NCBI GenBank assembly: GCA_903888345.1
Contig: CAISTG010000035.1
Location: forward strand, 1-33,432
Length of the DNA: 33,432 nt
Direction of reading: 5' to 3'
From: Candidatus Buchananbacteria bacterium
Lineage (GTDB): Bacteria; Patescibacteriota; Patescibacteriia; 2-01-FULL-39-33
Shown piece by piece: positions 23,199 through 29,909 of the stretch. The notes beneath the pieces were generated by a model. That model worked only from the letters and a program-made list of their open reading frames with translations, was not told the DNA's origin and did not search any database. Each line of letters begins with the position of its first letter. Position 1 is the stretch's first letter. The translations under genes and the position numbers were made by a program.

Positions 23199-24575
23199 GT
23201 GTCTAAAACAAGTTATATTGTTGGCGGTCTTGGTTTCGGTGACGAAGGCAAGGGCCGTCTGGTTGATTATTTGGTCCGTCGCTTCGGTCTTGATAAAGTT
23301 GTTCGCTATAATGGCGGACCGCAGGCTGCGCATCATGTTGTTACACCGGAAGGTTTGCAACATTGTTGTGCTCAAGTGGGAGCCGGTAGCTTAGTGCCGG
23401 GAGTGAAGACCTATTTGTCGCGACATATGCTTGTTAATCCCTTGCAGTTAGAAACCGAAATTGAGGTTTTGAGCGCGAAGGGGATTAATGATATGTGGGA
23501 GCGCATTTTCATTGATGAAAATTGTTTCATTGTCACTCCATTCCATCGGTTAATGAATCAAATCAGAGAGCTATTGCGTGGCGCTAATCGCCATGGCAGT
23601 TGTGGTAAAGGAGTTGGTGAAGCCGCTATTGATGTTGCCACTTACGGTAATAGTTTGATGTTGCAAATGAAGGATTTGACTGATCCCGATTGGTTGTGGC
23701 AAAAATTAACCGCCATTAAGCAGCAAAAAATTGCCTTGGCAAAAGAATTAACTAAGGTAATAGGGCCGACGCTGGAGGTGCGATTGCGCATCCAAGAATT
23801 ATATAATTATGATTTGGATTTGTTGATTGAAAATTATATTTATCTTGGACGGTTTTTTCATATTTTGTCGTACCAGCAGTTTCAGAAAGAAATTGCCCTT
23901 GGCAATGCCGTCTTCGAAGGCGCTCAAGGTATGCTATTGCATCGTGACTTAGGTTTTGTGCCACATGTCACACAATCCGATACTAGTTTCACTAATGCCG
24001 AAAACTTATTGGCTGAAGCAGAATTCTCCGGCGAGGTGAAACGGTTGGCGGTTATTCGCGGTTACTATACTCGCCATGGCGCTGGTCCGTTCGTTACTGA
24101 AGATGCGGCAATGTCGCAATATGTTGCCGGCTGTCATAATGAATCTAATAAGTGGCAGGGTGAGTTTCGTTTGGGATGGTTTGATTTGCTGATGGCTCGT
24201 TACGCGCTCGAACATCTGGGTGCGGTCGACGGGATAGCAATTACTAATCTTGATCGAATGACTGATTGTCCAGCGATTAAAGTTGCTATGGCTTATCAGC
24301 ATTATGAGGATCCAGCAGTAAGTCCGCTAGTGCGCGGTTGGGGTTTGGTGCAAGGTTTGCGTCCCTCCAAGAGTGCACCGGTACAAAGTGTGCCACACGC
24401 CCTAAGTCGTTGCCGACCAGTGTATAAATCAGATCCCAGTTGGCGGATTACTGACGAATCTGGATTTAAGCCAAATTCACCATACCTGAAGTTTCTCGCC
24501 GAGCAGCTAAAAGTTCCGGTAGTTGCTACCGCTTTTGGTCCAACGGCCACAGACACCATTTGTCTGTGGAATTAA
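23199..24575 (+). CDS. Divergent adenylosuccinate synthetase-like enzyme (PurA/PurZ superfamily)
   Basis: This 458-residue GTP/ATP-dependent ligase-like protein has GFGDEGKGR (12-20, with the catalytic Asp15), GGPQAAH (39-45, with the His in place of GGHNAGH), GSCGKGVGEA for the IMP-phosphate loop GTTGRGIG, EGAQGMLL, TRHGAGPF and AITNLDRM. PurA joins IMP and aspartate. The aspartate-binding loop, normally TTGRxRRxGW, reads KWQGEFRLGW and keeps only one Arg, so the amino acid or nucleotide substrate may differ. Phage PurZ, which makes the precursor of 2-aminoadenine, is another branch of this superfamily. GTG at 23199 has AAGGAG at 7-bp spacing; the frame is open further upstream, but only inside the PK-like gene. 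It is somewhat longer than E. coli PurA (432). Confidence 0.85.
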   Translation: MSKTSYIVGGLGFGDEGKGRLVDYLVRRFGLDKVVRYNGGPQAAHHVVTPEGLQHCCAQVGAGSLVPGVKTYLSRHMLVNPLQLETEIEVLSAKGINDMWERIFIDENCFIVTPFHRLMNQIRELLRGANRHGSCGKGVGEAAIDVATYGNSLMLQMKDLTDPDWLWQKLTAIKQQKIALAKELTKVIGPTLEVRLRIQELYNYDLDLLIENYIYLGRFFHILSYQQFQKEIALGNAVFEGAQGMLLHRDLGFVPHVTQSDTSFTNAENLLAEAEFSGEVKRLAVIRGYYTRHGAGPFVTEDAAMSQYVAGCHNESNKWQGEFRLGWFDLLMARYALEHLGAVDGIAITNLDRMTDCPAIKVAMAYQHYEDPAVSPLVRGWGLVQGLRPSKSAPVQSVPHALSRCRPVYKSDPSWRITDESGFKPNSPYLKFLAEQLKVPVVATAFGPTATDTICLWN

Positions 24576-24599
24576 TCGGTTTCAACCAAAGGATAGGTC

Positions 24600-24896
24600 A
24601 TGATCAAAGAAAAAATCGCTCAATTTATTAGACGGTTTAATCTGCCGGTCTATATTGTTCGGGATTACCATCGTTATCTGAGTTATGAGGTTTTCTGTAA
24701 CGCTAATGGAACTAACCAGATTTTTCAGCATTGCCAAACGGGTGGTCCTTACATCTTCGGCTTTTATCTTTCGGTGAAAAGAGCTAAGAAAGCTCTAGAA
24801 AAAGCCAATGAGTGCTGGTATGCCGAAAACGAATATGATTTGTCTTCAATTACCGTCAAGGGAATGGACATTACTGTATGTTCTGAGTCTGAGTAA
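24600..24896 (+). CDS. Hypothetical protein, 98 aa, last gene of the PurA-like unit
   Basis: I do not recognise this protein. It is a small soluble alpha/beta protein: an N-terminal basic helix (IKEKIAQFIRRF), beta-rich middle (PVYIVRDYHRYLSYEVF) and a Lys-rich helix (VKRAKKALEKANECW), with four Cys that form no evident metal site. AAAGGA precedes the ATG, and the gene begins 24 bp after the PurA-like stop with a terminator directly after it, so it belongs to that transcript. Confidence 0.65.
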   Translation: MIKEKIAQFIRRFNLPVYIVRDYHRYLSYEVFCNANGTNQIFQHCQTGGPYIFGFYLSVKRAKKALEKANECWYAENEYDLSSITVKGMDITVCSESE

Positions 24897-24908
24897 TTTG
24901 AACCTTTA

Positions 24909-24938
24909 GCCACCTTCGTAATAATGGTGGCTTTTTTA
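24909..24938 (+). terminator. Terminator of the PurA-like unit
   Basis: AGCCACC (24909-24915) pairs with GGTGGCT (24927-24933), followed by a T run. Confidence 0.8.
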
Positions 24939-24939
24939 T

Positions 24940-24956
24940 TTAAATTTAAACAAATA
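24940..24956. repeat. 17-bp repeat, copy 2
   Basis: TTTAAATTTAAACAAAT is identical to 13034-13050; here it lies 35 bp upstream of the helicase promoter's -35 box. Confidence 0.5.
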
Positions 24957-24991
24957 TGACGCCAACTCGAGTCAATAATTATCAAGTATAA

Positions 24992-25020
24992 TTGACAAAT
25001 ATATGGTTCTATGATATACT
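24992..25020 (+). promoter_or_regulatory. Promoter of the DEAD-box helicase gene
   Basis: TTGACA (24992-24997), 17 bp, TATACT (25015-25020). A GTCAAT (24971-24976) upstream mirrors the ATTGAC that overlaps the -35, so a regulator site is possible. Confidence 0.75.
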
Positions 25021-25026
25021 TAGGAC

Positions 25027-25214
25027 TTAAAGTAATGTGAGTCAAGTACCGGCAAGATTGCTGAGTAACCAAATCTCATCTCATTTAGTTCCATTTTAGG
25101 AAATCTCAATTTAGACATTTCTTAAGTGTAAGTTAATTTTTTTAGCTGTGATGGAAATTTATGAAGGACCTGTGGTCCGCCTGCTTTAAAGCTAAAAAAT
25201 TAAAACTACAACTT
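25027..25214 (+). promoter_or_regulatory. Long 5' leader of the helicase mRNA
   Basis: About 190 nt lie between the predicted transcription start and ATG 25215. The leader holds a short hairpin, GGACC-tgt-GGTCC (25166-25178), and AT-rich stretches. Long structured leaders are known for cold-induced RNA helicase and CspA mRNAs; here that function is inferred. An in-frame ATG at 25161 with a weak GGA upstream could shorten it. Confidence 0.45.
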
Positions 25215-26480
25215 ATGTCTACAAGAAGTTTCGGCCGAAGCTCTAGCTTTGGCAAGTCTTCTGGTCGCCGGCGTGCTGCGCCGAGCGGTCAATCTGCTAA
25301 ATCGGCGGCTCGCTTCGGCGGACGTCCTACTGGTGGCCGGTCAAATTCCGGTCGCAGCAATAATCGCTTCACTGATCAAAAAATCAATCCAGCTTTATTT
25401 GTTTCTAAAGCCGGTCCGATCGTCAAAGAAAAGCCTTACGTTTCCAAAAACGCTTTCGCCGACTTTGCTATCGATGAGCAATTGAAAAGAAATGTCAGTG
25501 CTAAGGGTTATATCACTCCAACGCCAATTCAAGATGAAGCCATTCCGGCCGTCTTAGAAGGAATCGATGTAGTGGGTATCGCTAATACCGGTACCGGTAA
25601 AACCGCCGCCTTCTTATTGCCGTTACTAGATAAGATTATCAAGAATCCGAAAGAAAATATTTTAATAATTGTCCCGACTCGCGAACTAGCGACACAGATT
25701 AATCAAGAATTAATCGAGTTCAAGGGCAAGTTACGAATTTTCTCCGTTTGCTGTGTTGGTGGAACTTCCATCGGCCGCCAAATTTCTGATTTATATCGCC
25801 AGCATAATATTGTTATCGGTACTCCAGGACGTTTGAAAGATTTAATCGAACGCGGCATGATCAAGCCAGCAAGATTCTCAACTATCGTCCTCGACGAAGC
25901 TGATCGTATGCTTGATATGGGCTTTGTGGCTGACATGCGTTTCATTATGGGACTCATGCCAAAAGAAAGACAAACTTTGTTTTTCTCCGCTACCGTTAAT
26001 CGTGAGATTGATAAGTTAGTTCAAGAATTTTTAAATAATCCAGTTACAATTTCCGTTAAGACCGGTACTACCTCTAAGAATGTCGAACAAGATGTTGTTA
26101 GGATCCGCCATGAGAGCGAAAAGTTAGATGTCTTACATGAGATGTTGTCACAACCGGAATTTTCTAAAGTGCTTATTTTCGGCCGAACAAAATTCGGTGT
26201 CGAAAAATTGTCATACGCTTTGGTACAGCGCGGGTTTAAAGCCGACGCCATCCACGGCAACAAGAATCAGAATAAACGCCAATTAGCTTTGAATTTATTC
26301 AAGACCAACAAGACTAATATCTTGGTCGCGACTGATGTCGCCGCTAGAGGTTTGGACATTCCTAATGTTACTCACGTCATTAACTATGATGTGCCAGCGA
26401 CTTATGAGGATTACGTCCATCGTATCGGCCGTACCGGCCGTGCTGATCAACTTGGCAAAGCTTTTACTTTTATTAGCTAA
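25215..26480 (+). CDS. DEAD-box ATP-dependent RNA helicase
   Basis: This 421-residue RNA helicase remodels structured RNA, probably in the cold response or ribosome assembly. The N-terminal ~60 residues are a disordered Ser/Arg/Gly-rich segment (RSFGRSSSFG, GGRPTGGRSN), an RGG-like RNA-binding tail placed at the N-terminus. Then follow the Q motif TPTPIQDEAIP, motif I ANTGTGKT, PTRELA, GTPGRL, DEADRMLDMGF, SAT, motif V ATDVAARGLDIP and motif VI HRIGRTGRA. The protein ends soon after motif VI, so it is a minimal core without a C-terminal extension. The start could also be ATG 25161 (18 residues longer). It has its own promoter and terminator. Confidence 0.92.
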   Translation: MSTRSFGRSSSFGKSSGRRRAAPSGQSAKSAARFGGRPTGGRSNSGRSNNRFTDQKINPALFVSKAGPIVKEKPYVSKNAFADFAIDEQLKRNVSAKGYITPTPIQDEAIPAVLEGIDVVGIANTGTGKTAAFLLPLLDKIIKNPKENILIIVPTRELATQINQELIEFKGKLRIFSVCCVGGTSIGRQISDLYRQHNIVIGTPGRLKDLIERGMIKPARFSTIVLDEADRMLDMGFVADMRFIMGLMPKERQTLFFSATVNREIDKLVQEFLNNPVTISVKTGTTSKNVEQDVVRIRHESEKLDVLHEMLSQPEFSKVLIFGRTKFGVEKLSYALVQRGFKADAIHGNKNQNKRQLALNLFKTNKTNILVATDVAARGLDIPNVTHVINYDVPATYEDYVHRIGRTGRADQLGKAFTFIS

Positions 26481-26490
26481 TATATTTTAA

Positions 26491-26517
26491 AACATCCGCC
26501 ACGGCGGATGTTTTTTT
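26491..26517 (+). terminator. Terminator of the helicase gene
   Basis: ACATCCGCC pairs with GGCGGATGT around a 2-nt loop (26492-26511), followed by T7. Its stem is nearly the same as that of the terminator at 28484. Confidence 0.85.
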
Positions 26518-26524
26518 GTTAATT

Positions 26525-26552
26525 AAAAAAGCCGGCAATAGTTGTTGCCGGC
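26525..26552 (-). terminator. Terminator of the two-gene minus-strand unit
   Basis: GCCGGCAA (26531-26538) pairs with TTGCCGGC (26545-26552); on the minus strand a T6 run follows. Confidence 0.8.
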
Positions 26553-26566
26553 GTAGCTATCTAATT

Positions 26567-27130
26567 CTATTTGTCGCGTACTTGAAGCTCTTTGTTAGCG
26601 TGCCAGAAATGCTCGAGCGAACCTTTATGTCGATTCCACCAGGCCACTTCACTGACTGGCTCAATAAATTCGGGCCAGATAAAGGGGATATGAATTGAAC
26701 TTAAGGCGATACCGATGATATCTGTACTATCGGCACGTATACGAATTAAGTGGTCTCCCGAGAATTTCTTTTCATATAACTTCATAATTATGCGAATGGA
26801 CACGTCCTCGTAATGCGGAGCTGGAGCCAATTGGATAGAATAGTCCAATCCGGATTTAACGTCTGATTCTAATTCTGTCCAAACTTCGCTGGCTTGCTCA
26901 AATAGTTTAACCCAGAGGAATCTAGTGTCAGGATTAACAAAATGCATTTCATAACAAAGTTCATAGAGACGAAGAGCCTCGGGAAGATTTAAGAGTCTCG
27001 GGCCGAGGCGATGGCGAATGCGCCAGTTGCCTAGTCCATACTCGCGGTCATAACCGGCCAAGCGTTCTTCTTTGGCCTCGCCATACCAGCCAGGGCGGGC
27101 GATCGTTTTCCAGTCTGATTTCTTAAGCAT
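26567..27130 (-). CDS. Hypothetical protein, 187 aa
   Basis: I do not recognise this protein. It is soluble and Trp-rich (WKTIARPGWYGE near the start, AWWNRHKGSLEHFWHAN near the end), with helical LPEALRLYELCYEMHF in the middle. ATG 27130 is set by AAAAGGAG 6 bp upstream; an in-frame upstream ATG lacks such a site. It follows the 124-aa gene by 40 bp on the minus strand and shares its promoter and operator with the divergent TrmB-like regulator (27696), so the regulator probably controls it. Confidence 0.75.
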   Translation of the reverse strand: MLKKSDWKTIARPGWYGEAKEERLAGYDREYGLGNWRIRHRLGPRLLNLPEALRLYELCYEMHFVNPDTRFLWVKLFEQASEVWTELESDVKSGLDYSIQLAPAPHYEDVSIRIIMKLYEKKFSGDHLIRIRADSTDIIGIALSSIHIPFIWPEFIEPVSEVAWWNRHKGSLEHFWHANKELQVRDK

Positions 27131-27170
27131 ACCATTCTCCTTTTGTTTGATGGCCAAAATTTACTTAACA

Positions 27171-27545
27171 CTATATTTTAGGGTAGGGTCGCCCACTGGG
27201 CTCACTTGGTGGTGCCGGGATGAAGTCGGGTGGTATTTCCGATAACATCTCTGATAACATCCAGGCAGCCAAATCTAGAACCTCTTCGTCTGACAAACCG
27301 CCAGTGTTCTTAATTAATGTTGTTAGCCATGGAATTTTCTCAACACTTTCTTTTCCAAACTTCCATTTCCAATCTTTACATCGTGCTCCATGGGAACAAA
27401 CCATTTGTGCAAATTTACGCCAAGCGTTGTCTGTATTTTTAAACTCTTCCGGGCATACCTTCACTAGCTCTTGCTGATTAGAAATGCCACCATAAACACC
27501 GCAGGAATCATATGGAGTACCTGAAAACAGTATATTTTCTGGCAT
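27171..27545 (-). CDS. Hypothetical protein, 124 aa
   Basis: I do not recognise this protein. It is small and acidic, with four Cys (SCGVYGG, KVCPEEF, MVCSHGARC) spread over the first 75 residues, which could bind a metal, and a Pro-rich tail (PAPPSEPSGRPYP). ATG 27545 follows AGGAG at 7-bp spacing. A consensus promoter lies at 27613-27641, and the 187-aa gene is downstream. It is the first gene of a unit divergent from TrmB-like gene 4, with shared operator half-sites between them. Confidence 0.7.
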   Translation of the reverse strand: MPENILFSGTPYDSCGVYGGISNQQELVKVCPEEFKNTDNAWRKFAQMVCSHGARCKDWKWKFGKESVEKIPWLTTLIKNTGGLSDEEVLDLAAWMLSEMLSEIPPDFIPAPPSEPSGRPYPKI

Positions 27546-27612
27546 ATCATTTCTCCTATTTGTCAAAGTACCTATATATTTATAACTCGGGAACATCCCA
27601 AGCTAGTAATCC

Positions 27613-27641
27613 AGTATAACGTGTTATCCCCAGTTTGTCAA
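27613..27641 (-). promoter_or_regulatory. Promoter of the two-gene minus-strand unit
   Basis: On the minus strand TTGACA (27641-27636), 17 bp, TATACT (27618-27613), a near-perfect promoter whose -35 lies in an operator half-site shared with the divergent promoter. Confidence 0.8.
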
Positions 27642-27677
27642 CATTTGTCCAACAACTGTTGACAACTTGTTGACAAC
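27635..27677. promoter_or_regulatory. Shared operator region of TrmB-like gene 4
   Basis: Four half-sites lie in 43 bp: TTGTCAACA (27635-27643), TTGTCCAACA (27645-27654), TGTTGACAA (27658-27666) and TTGTTGACAA (27668-27677). The first and third arms contain the -35 boxes of the two divergent promoters, so one bound regulator could close both. Confidence 0.65.
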
Positions 27678-27687
27678 GGGGTAAACT
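27659..27687 (+). promoter_or_regulatory. Promoter of TrmB-like gene 4
   Basis: TTGACA (27659-27664), 17 bp, TAAACT (27682-27687). The ATG is 8 bp after the -10, so the transcript should be leaderless. An operator half-site fills the spacer. Confidence 0.75.
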
Positions 27688-27695
27688 TTAGTCAT

Positions 27696-28472
27696 ATGGC
27701 CATCCAGCAGACACTCAAAAAAATTGGGTTAAACGACAAGGAGATCAAGGTTTATTTAACTTTGCTTAAAAACGGTTCTACTAAACCGTCTGTTTTGGCG
27801 AGTATTACTAAGTTAAATCGAGCGACTTTATATCACGTGGCGCAAGGATTGATATCTAAGGGCATCATTTCCGAAGATCTTAGTGGCAAGTCATTAATTT
27901 TTGCACCATTACCACCGACTGAACTAGATAAGATATTGGCTCCAGTCAAAAGAGAGTTAAAAGAAAAGGAAGGTCTGATTAAGGAGGCGATTAATGAGTT
28001 GAGTTTAATTGCCAGTGATAAACAATACCCAGTACCCAAAATTCGTTTTATTGAGGAAAATAATTTGGAAAAGTTTTTATTTGCCAATCTAGAGAAGTGG
28101 CAAGATGAAATTCTAAAAGCAGACGGTATTTGGTGGGGTTATCAGGATCATACCTTTATTGATAACTTTGAAAAATGGCTGGATCAGACTTGGAAAACAT
28201 CGCAAAGTAAAGAAAAGAACTATCGGGCGCAGGTGTTTATTAATGCTACCGAAGCGGAAAAGAAGTTACAGCGCAAATATGCCAATCCGAAGCGCCAGGT
28301 TAAGTATCTAGACGGCACGAATTTTACTGCCAACACTTGGGTGTGCGGCGATTATTTGATTATGATTATGACCCAGCATCATCCGTATTACTTAATAGAA
28401 ATACACGACCAGTTGTTAGCGCAGAATACTAAAGAAGTATTTAAACGCTTGTGGCAAGTTGAAACTAACTAA
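27696..28472 (+). CDS. TrmB-like HTH transcriptional regulator (4)
   Basis: This 258-residue protein has a TrmB-type winged helix (KKIGLNDKEIKVYLTLLKNG, then NRATLYHVAQGLISKGII), a Lys/Glu linker (KRELKEKEGLIKEAI) and a C-terminal domain with several Trp (WWGYQD, WLDQTWK). There is no ribosome site; the -10 box lies 8 bp upstream, so it is translated from a leaderless mRNA. It probably represses itself and the divergent pair of orphan genes through the shared half-sites. Its ligand is unknown. A hairpin terminator follows. Confidence 0.87.
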   Translation: MAIQQTLKKIGLNDKEIKVYLTLLKNGSTKPSVLASITKLNRATLYHVAQGLISKGIISEDLSGKSLIFAPLPPTELDKILAPVKRELKEKEGLIKEAINELSLIASDKQYPVPKIRFIEENNLEKFLFANLEKWQDEILKADGIWWGYQDHTFIDNFEKWLDQTWKTSQSKEKNYRAQVFINATEAEKKLQRKYANPKRQVKYLDGTNFTANTWVCGDYLIMIMTQHHPYYLIEIHDQLLAQNTKEVFKRLWQVETN

Positions 28473-28483
28473 ATGTACCATTA

Positions 28484-28509
28484 AAACATCCGTCACGACG
28501 GATGTTTTT
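28484..28509 (+). terminator. Terminator of TrmB-like gene 4
   Basis: ACATCCGTC (28486-28494) pairs with GACGGATGT (28497-28505), followed by T5. Confidence 0.8.
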
Positions 28510-28548
28510 GAGCTAATATTGATTTAAATGTTGTAATATAAATACACA

Positions 28549-28577
28549 TTGAACAAAACACCAGCCTAGTTTATAAT
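28549..28577 (+). promoter_or_regulatory. Promoter of the YibE/F-like gene
   Basis: TTGAAC (28549-28554), 17 bp, TATAAT (28572-28577); the leader is about 28 nt without a clear ribosome site. Confidence 0.7.
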
Positions 28578-28611
28578 AGAGAGCAGCAGATTATTATCAT
28601 TAATCACGATT

Positions 28612-29805
28612 ATGAATAAAATATATTACAAAATTTGCTTGGCTTTTGTCATTTTAACGCTAATTACCCCAATGATGGTTAAGGCTCAGTCTGATGGTAC
28701 TGATAATACCGTACCCTTTAATCAACTGAGTTCTAGTACCGCCACTTTAGGCGGAATCACGACTGCGACAGCGCCGACCCTAGATCAGGATTATACTTTT
28801 AAAGCTAAAGTACTTAAAGTATTGGAAGAGCGTCAAGTCAAGCGTGATGATGGCTCCACCGCGACGCAACAGAATTTGCTCTTAATAGGAACCAATGGCC
28901 GCTACAGGGATCAGCAAATTACTTCTATTGGGATCGGTGATTTTGATGTGGTTTCGATGGGTGCTTATCGAGAGGGCGATTCTGTCTATGTTGATTTGAT
29001 CACTAATGATCGTGGTGAAAATAGTTTTATGGTAACTGATTATGTACGCACCGGTTGGGTTTATTTATTGTTTGCGCTTTTTGTGTTGGCGACAATTATT
29101 ATAGGTGGGCGTAAAGGCTTGCAGTCGCTTTTAAGTTTAGCTGTAAGCTTTGCGGTGATTATCTTTGTGATCATTCCTCAGTTGTTGCATGGCTCTGATC
29201 CGTTAGTGGTTGCCGTGCTAGGGTCACTAGTAGTAATGGGTATTATTATCTATTTCACTGATGGCTTTAATAAAAAATCGCACTTAGCAGTATTAACGGT
29301 ATTTATTTCTTTGTTTTTAACTTTATTATTGGCATACGTATTTACCTGGCTAACGCGGTTATCGGGATTTTCTTCGGAAGAGGCCACCTTACTGATTGGA
29401 ACTAGCGCTGGCAAGATAAATTTTCAGGGATTATTGCTGGCGGGAATTTTGATCGGTGCGGTCGGAGTACTTGATGATATTATTTTGGGACAAATCGAAG
29501 CGGTAGCGCAAATTAAAATTGCTAATCCAGATTTATCGGTCGGTCAGGTTTATAAAATGGCGATTGCGGTTGGCCGCACTCACTTAGGGGCGATTATTAA
29601 TACTTTGTTTTTAACCTATACTGGTGCTTCTTTGCCGTTACTAATGTTATTTTATTTAAGCCCGTCTGGTCCAGTTGATTTTTTTCAAGTCATCAACAAT
29701 GATTCGATTACGACAGAAATTGTGCGAACGTTAGTGGGTAGTATTGGACTGATGTTGTCGATGCCGATTGCGACCTATCTAGCGAGTCGATTTATCAAAA
29801 AGTAA
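28612..29805 (+). CDS. YibE/F family membrane protein
   Basis: This is a 397-residue membrane protein. A signal-like N-terminal segment (residues about 8-25) is followed by an external domain of ~120 residues with a small OB-like strand pattern (FKAKVLKVLEERQV), then about seven membrane helices from residue ~145 on. Family marks are RKGLQSLLSL, ATLLIGTSAGKINFQGLLLAGILIGAVGVLDDI and GRTHLGAIINTLFLTYTGASLPLL. YibE/F proteins are thought to be transporters or permease-like, but no substrate is established. It has its own promoter and terminator. Confidence 0.9.
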   Translation: MNKIYYKICLAFVILTLITPMMVKAQSDGTDNTVPFNQLSSSTATLGGITTATAPTLDQDYTFKAKVLKVLEERQVKRDDGSTATQQNLLLIGTNGRYRDQQITSIGIGDFDVVSMGAYREGDSVYVDLITNDRGENSFMVTDYVRTGWVYLLFALFVLATIIIGGRKGLQSLLSLAVSFAVIIFVIIPQLLHGSDPLVVAVLGSLVVMGIIIYFTDGFNKKSHLAVLTVFISLFLTLLLAYVFTWLTRLSGFSSEEATLLIGTSAGKINFQGLLLAGILIGAVGVLDDIILGQIEAVAQIKIANPDLSVGQVYKMAIAVGRTHLGAIINTLFLTYTGASLPLLMLFYLSPSGPVDFFQVINNDSITTEIVRTLVGSIGLMLSMPIATYLASRFIKK

Positions 29806-29810
29806 AGATA

Positions 29811-29841
29811 AAACTCCGTCTTCATTAGGCGGAGTTTTTTT
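29811..29841 (+). terminator. Terminator of the YibE/F-like gene
   Basis: AAACTCCG (29811-29818) pairs with CGGAGTTT (29830-29837), followed by T4. Confidence 0.8.
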
Positions 29842-29884
29842 AATTATCGCATTTTTAATGATGGCGACTAATGGTTTAGTTTGA

Positions 29885-29890
29885 TATAAT
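29885..29890 (+). promoter_or_regulatory. -10 box of the P-type ATPase gene
   Basis: TATAAT at 29885-29890 with only a weak -35 (TGGCGA, 29862-29867). Transcription would start near 29897, which is after the ATG at 29892 and before ATG 29910; this decides the start codon. Confidence 0.45.
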
Positions 29891-29909
29891 TATGATAGAA
29901 TATATATCT

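Noticed and set aside
18789-24896. Reading the cluster as ordinary purine/pyrimidine salvage genes
   Set aside because: The PurA-like and PK-like proteins have altered motifs, and the interleaved pseudokinase and vWA genes do not fit a salvage operon.
27635-27677. Repeated GTTGACAA half-sites as a short CRISPR or tandem array
   Set aside because: The units are about 9 bp, in both orientations, and overlap promoter boxes; they fit operator half-sites.
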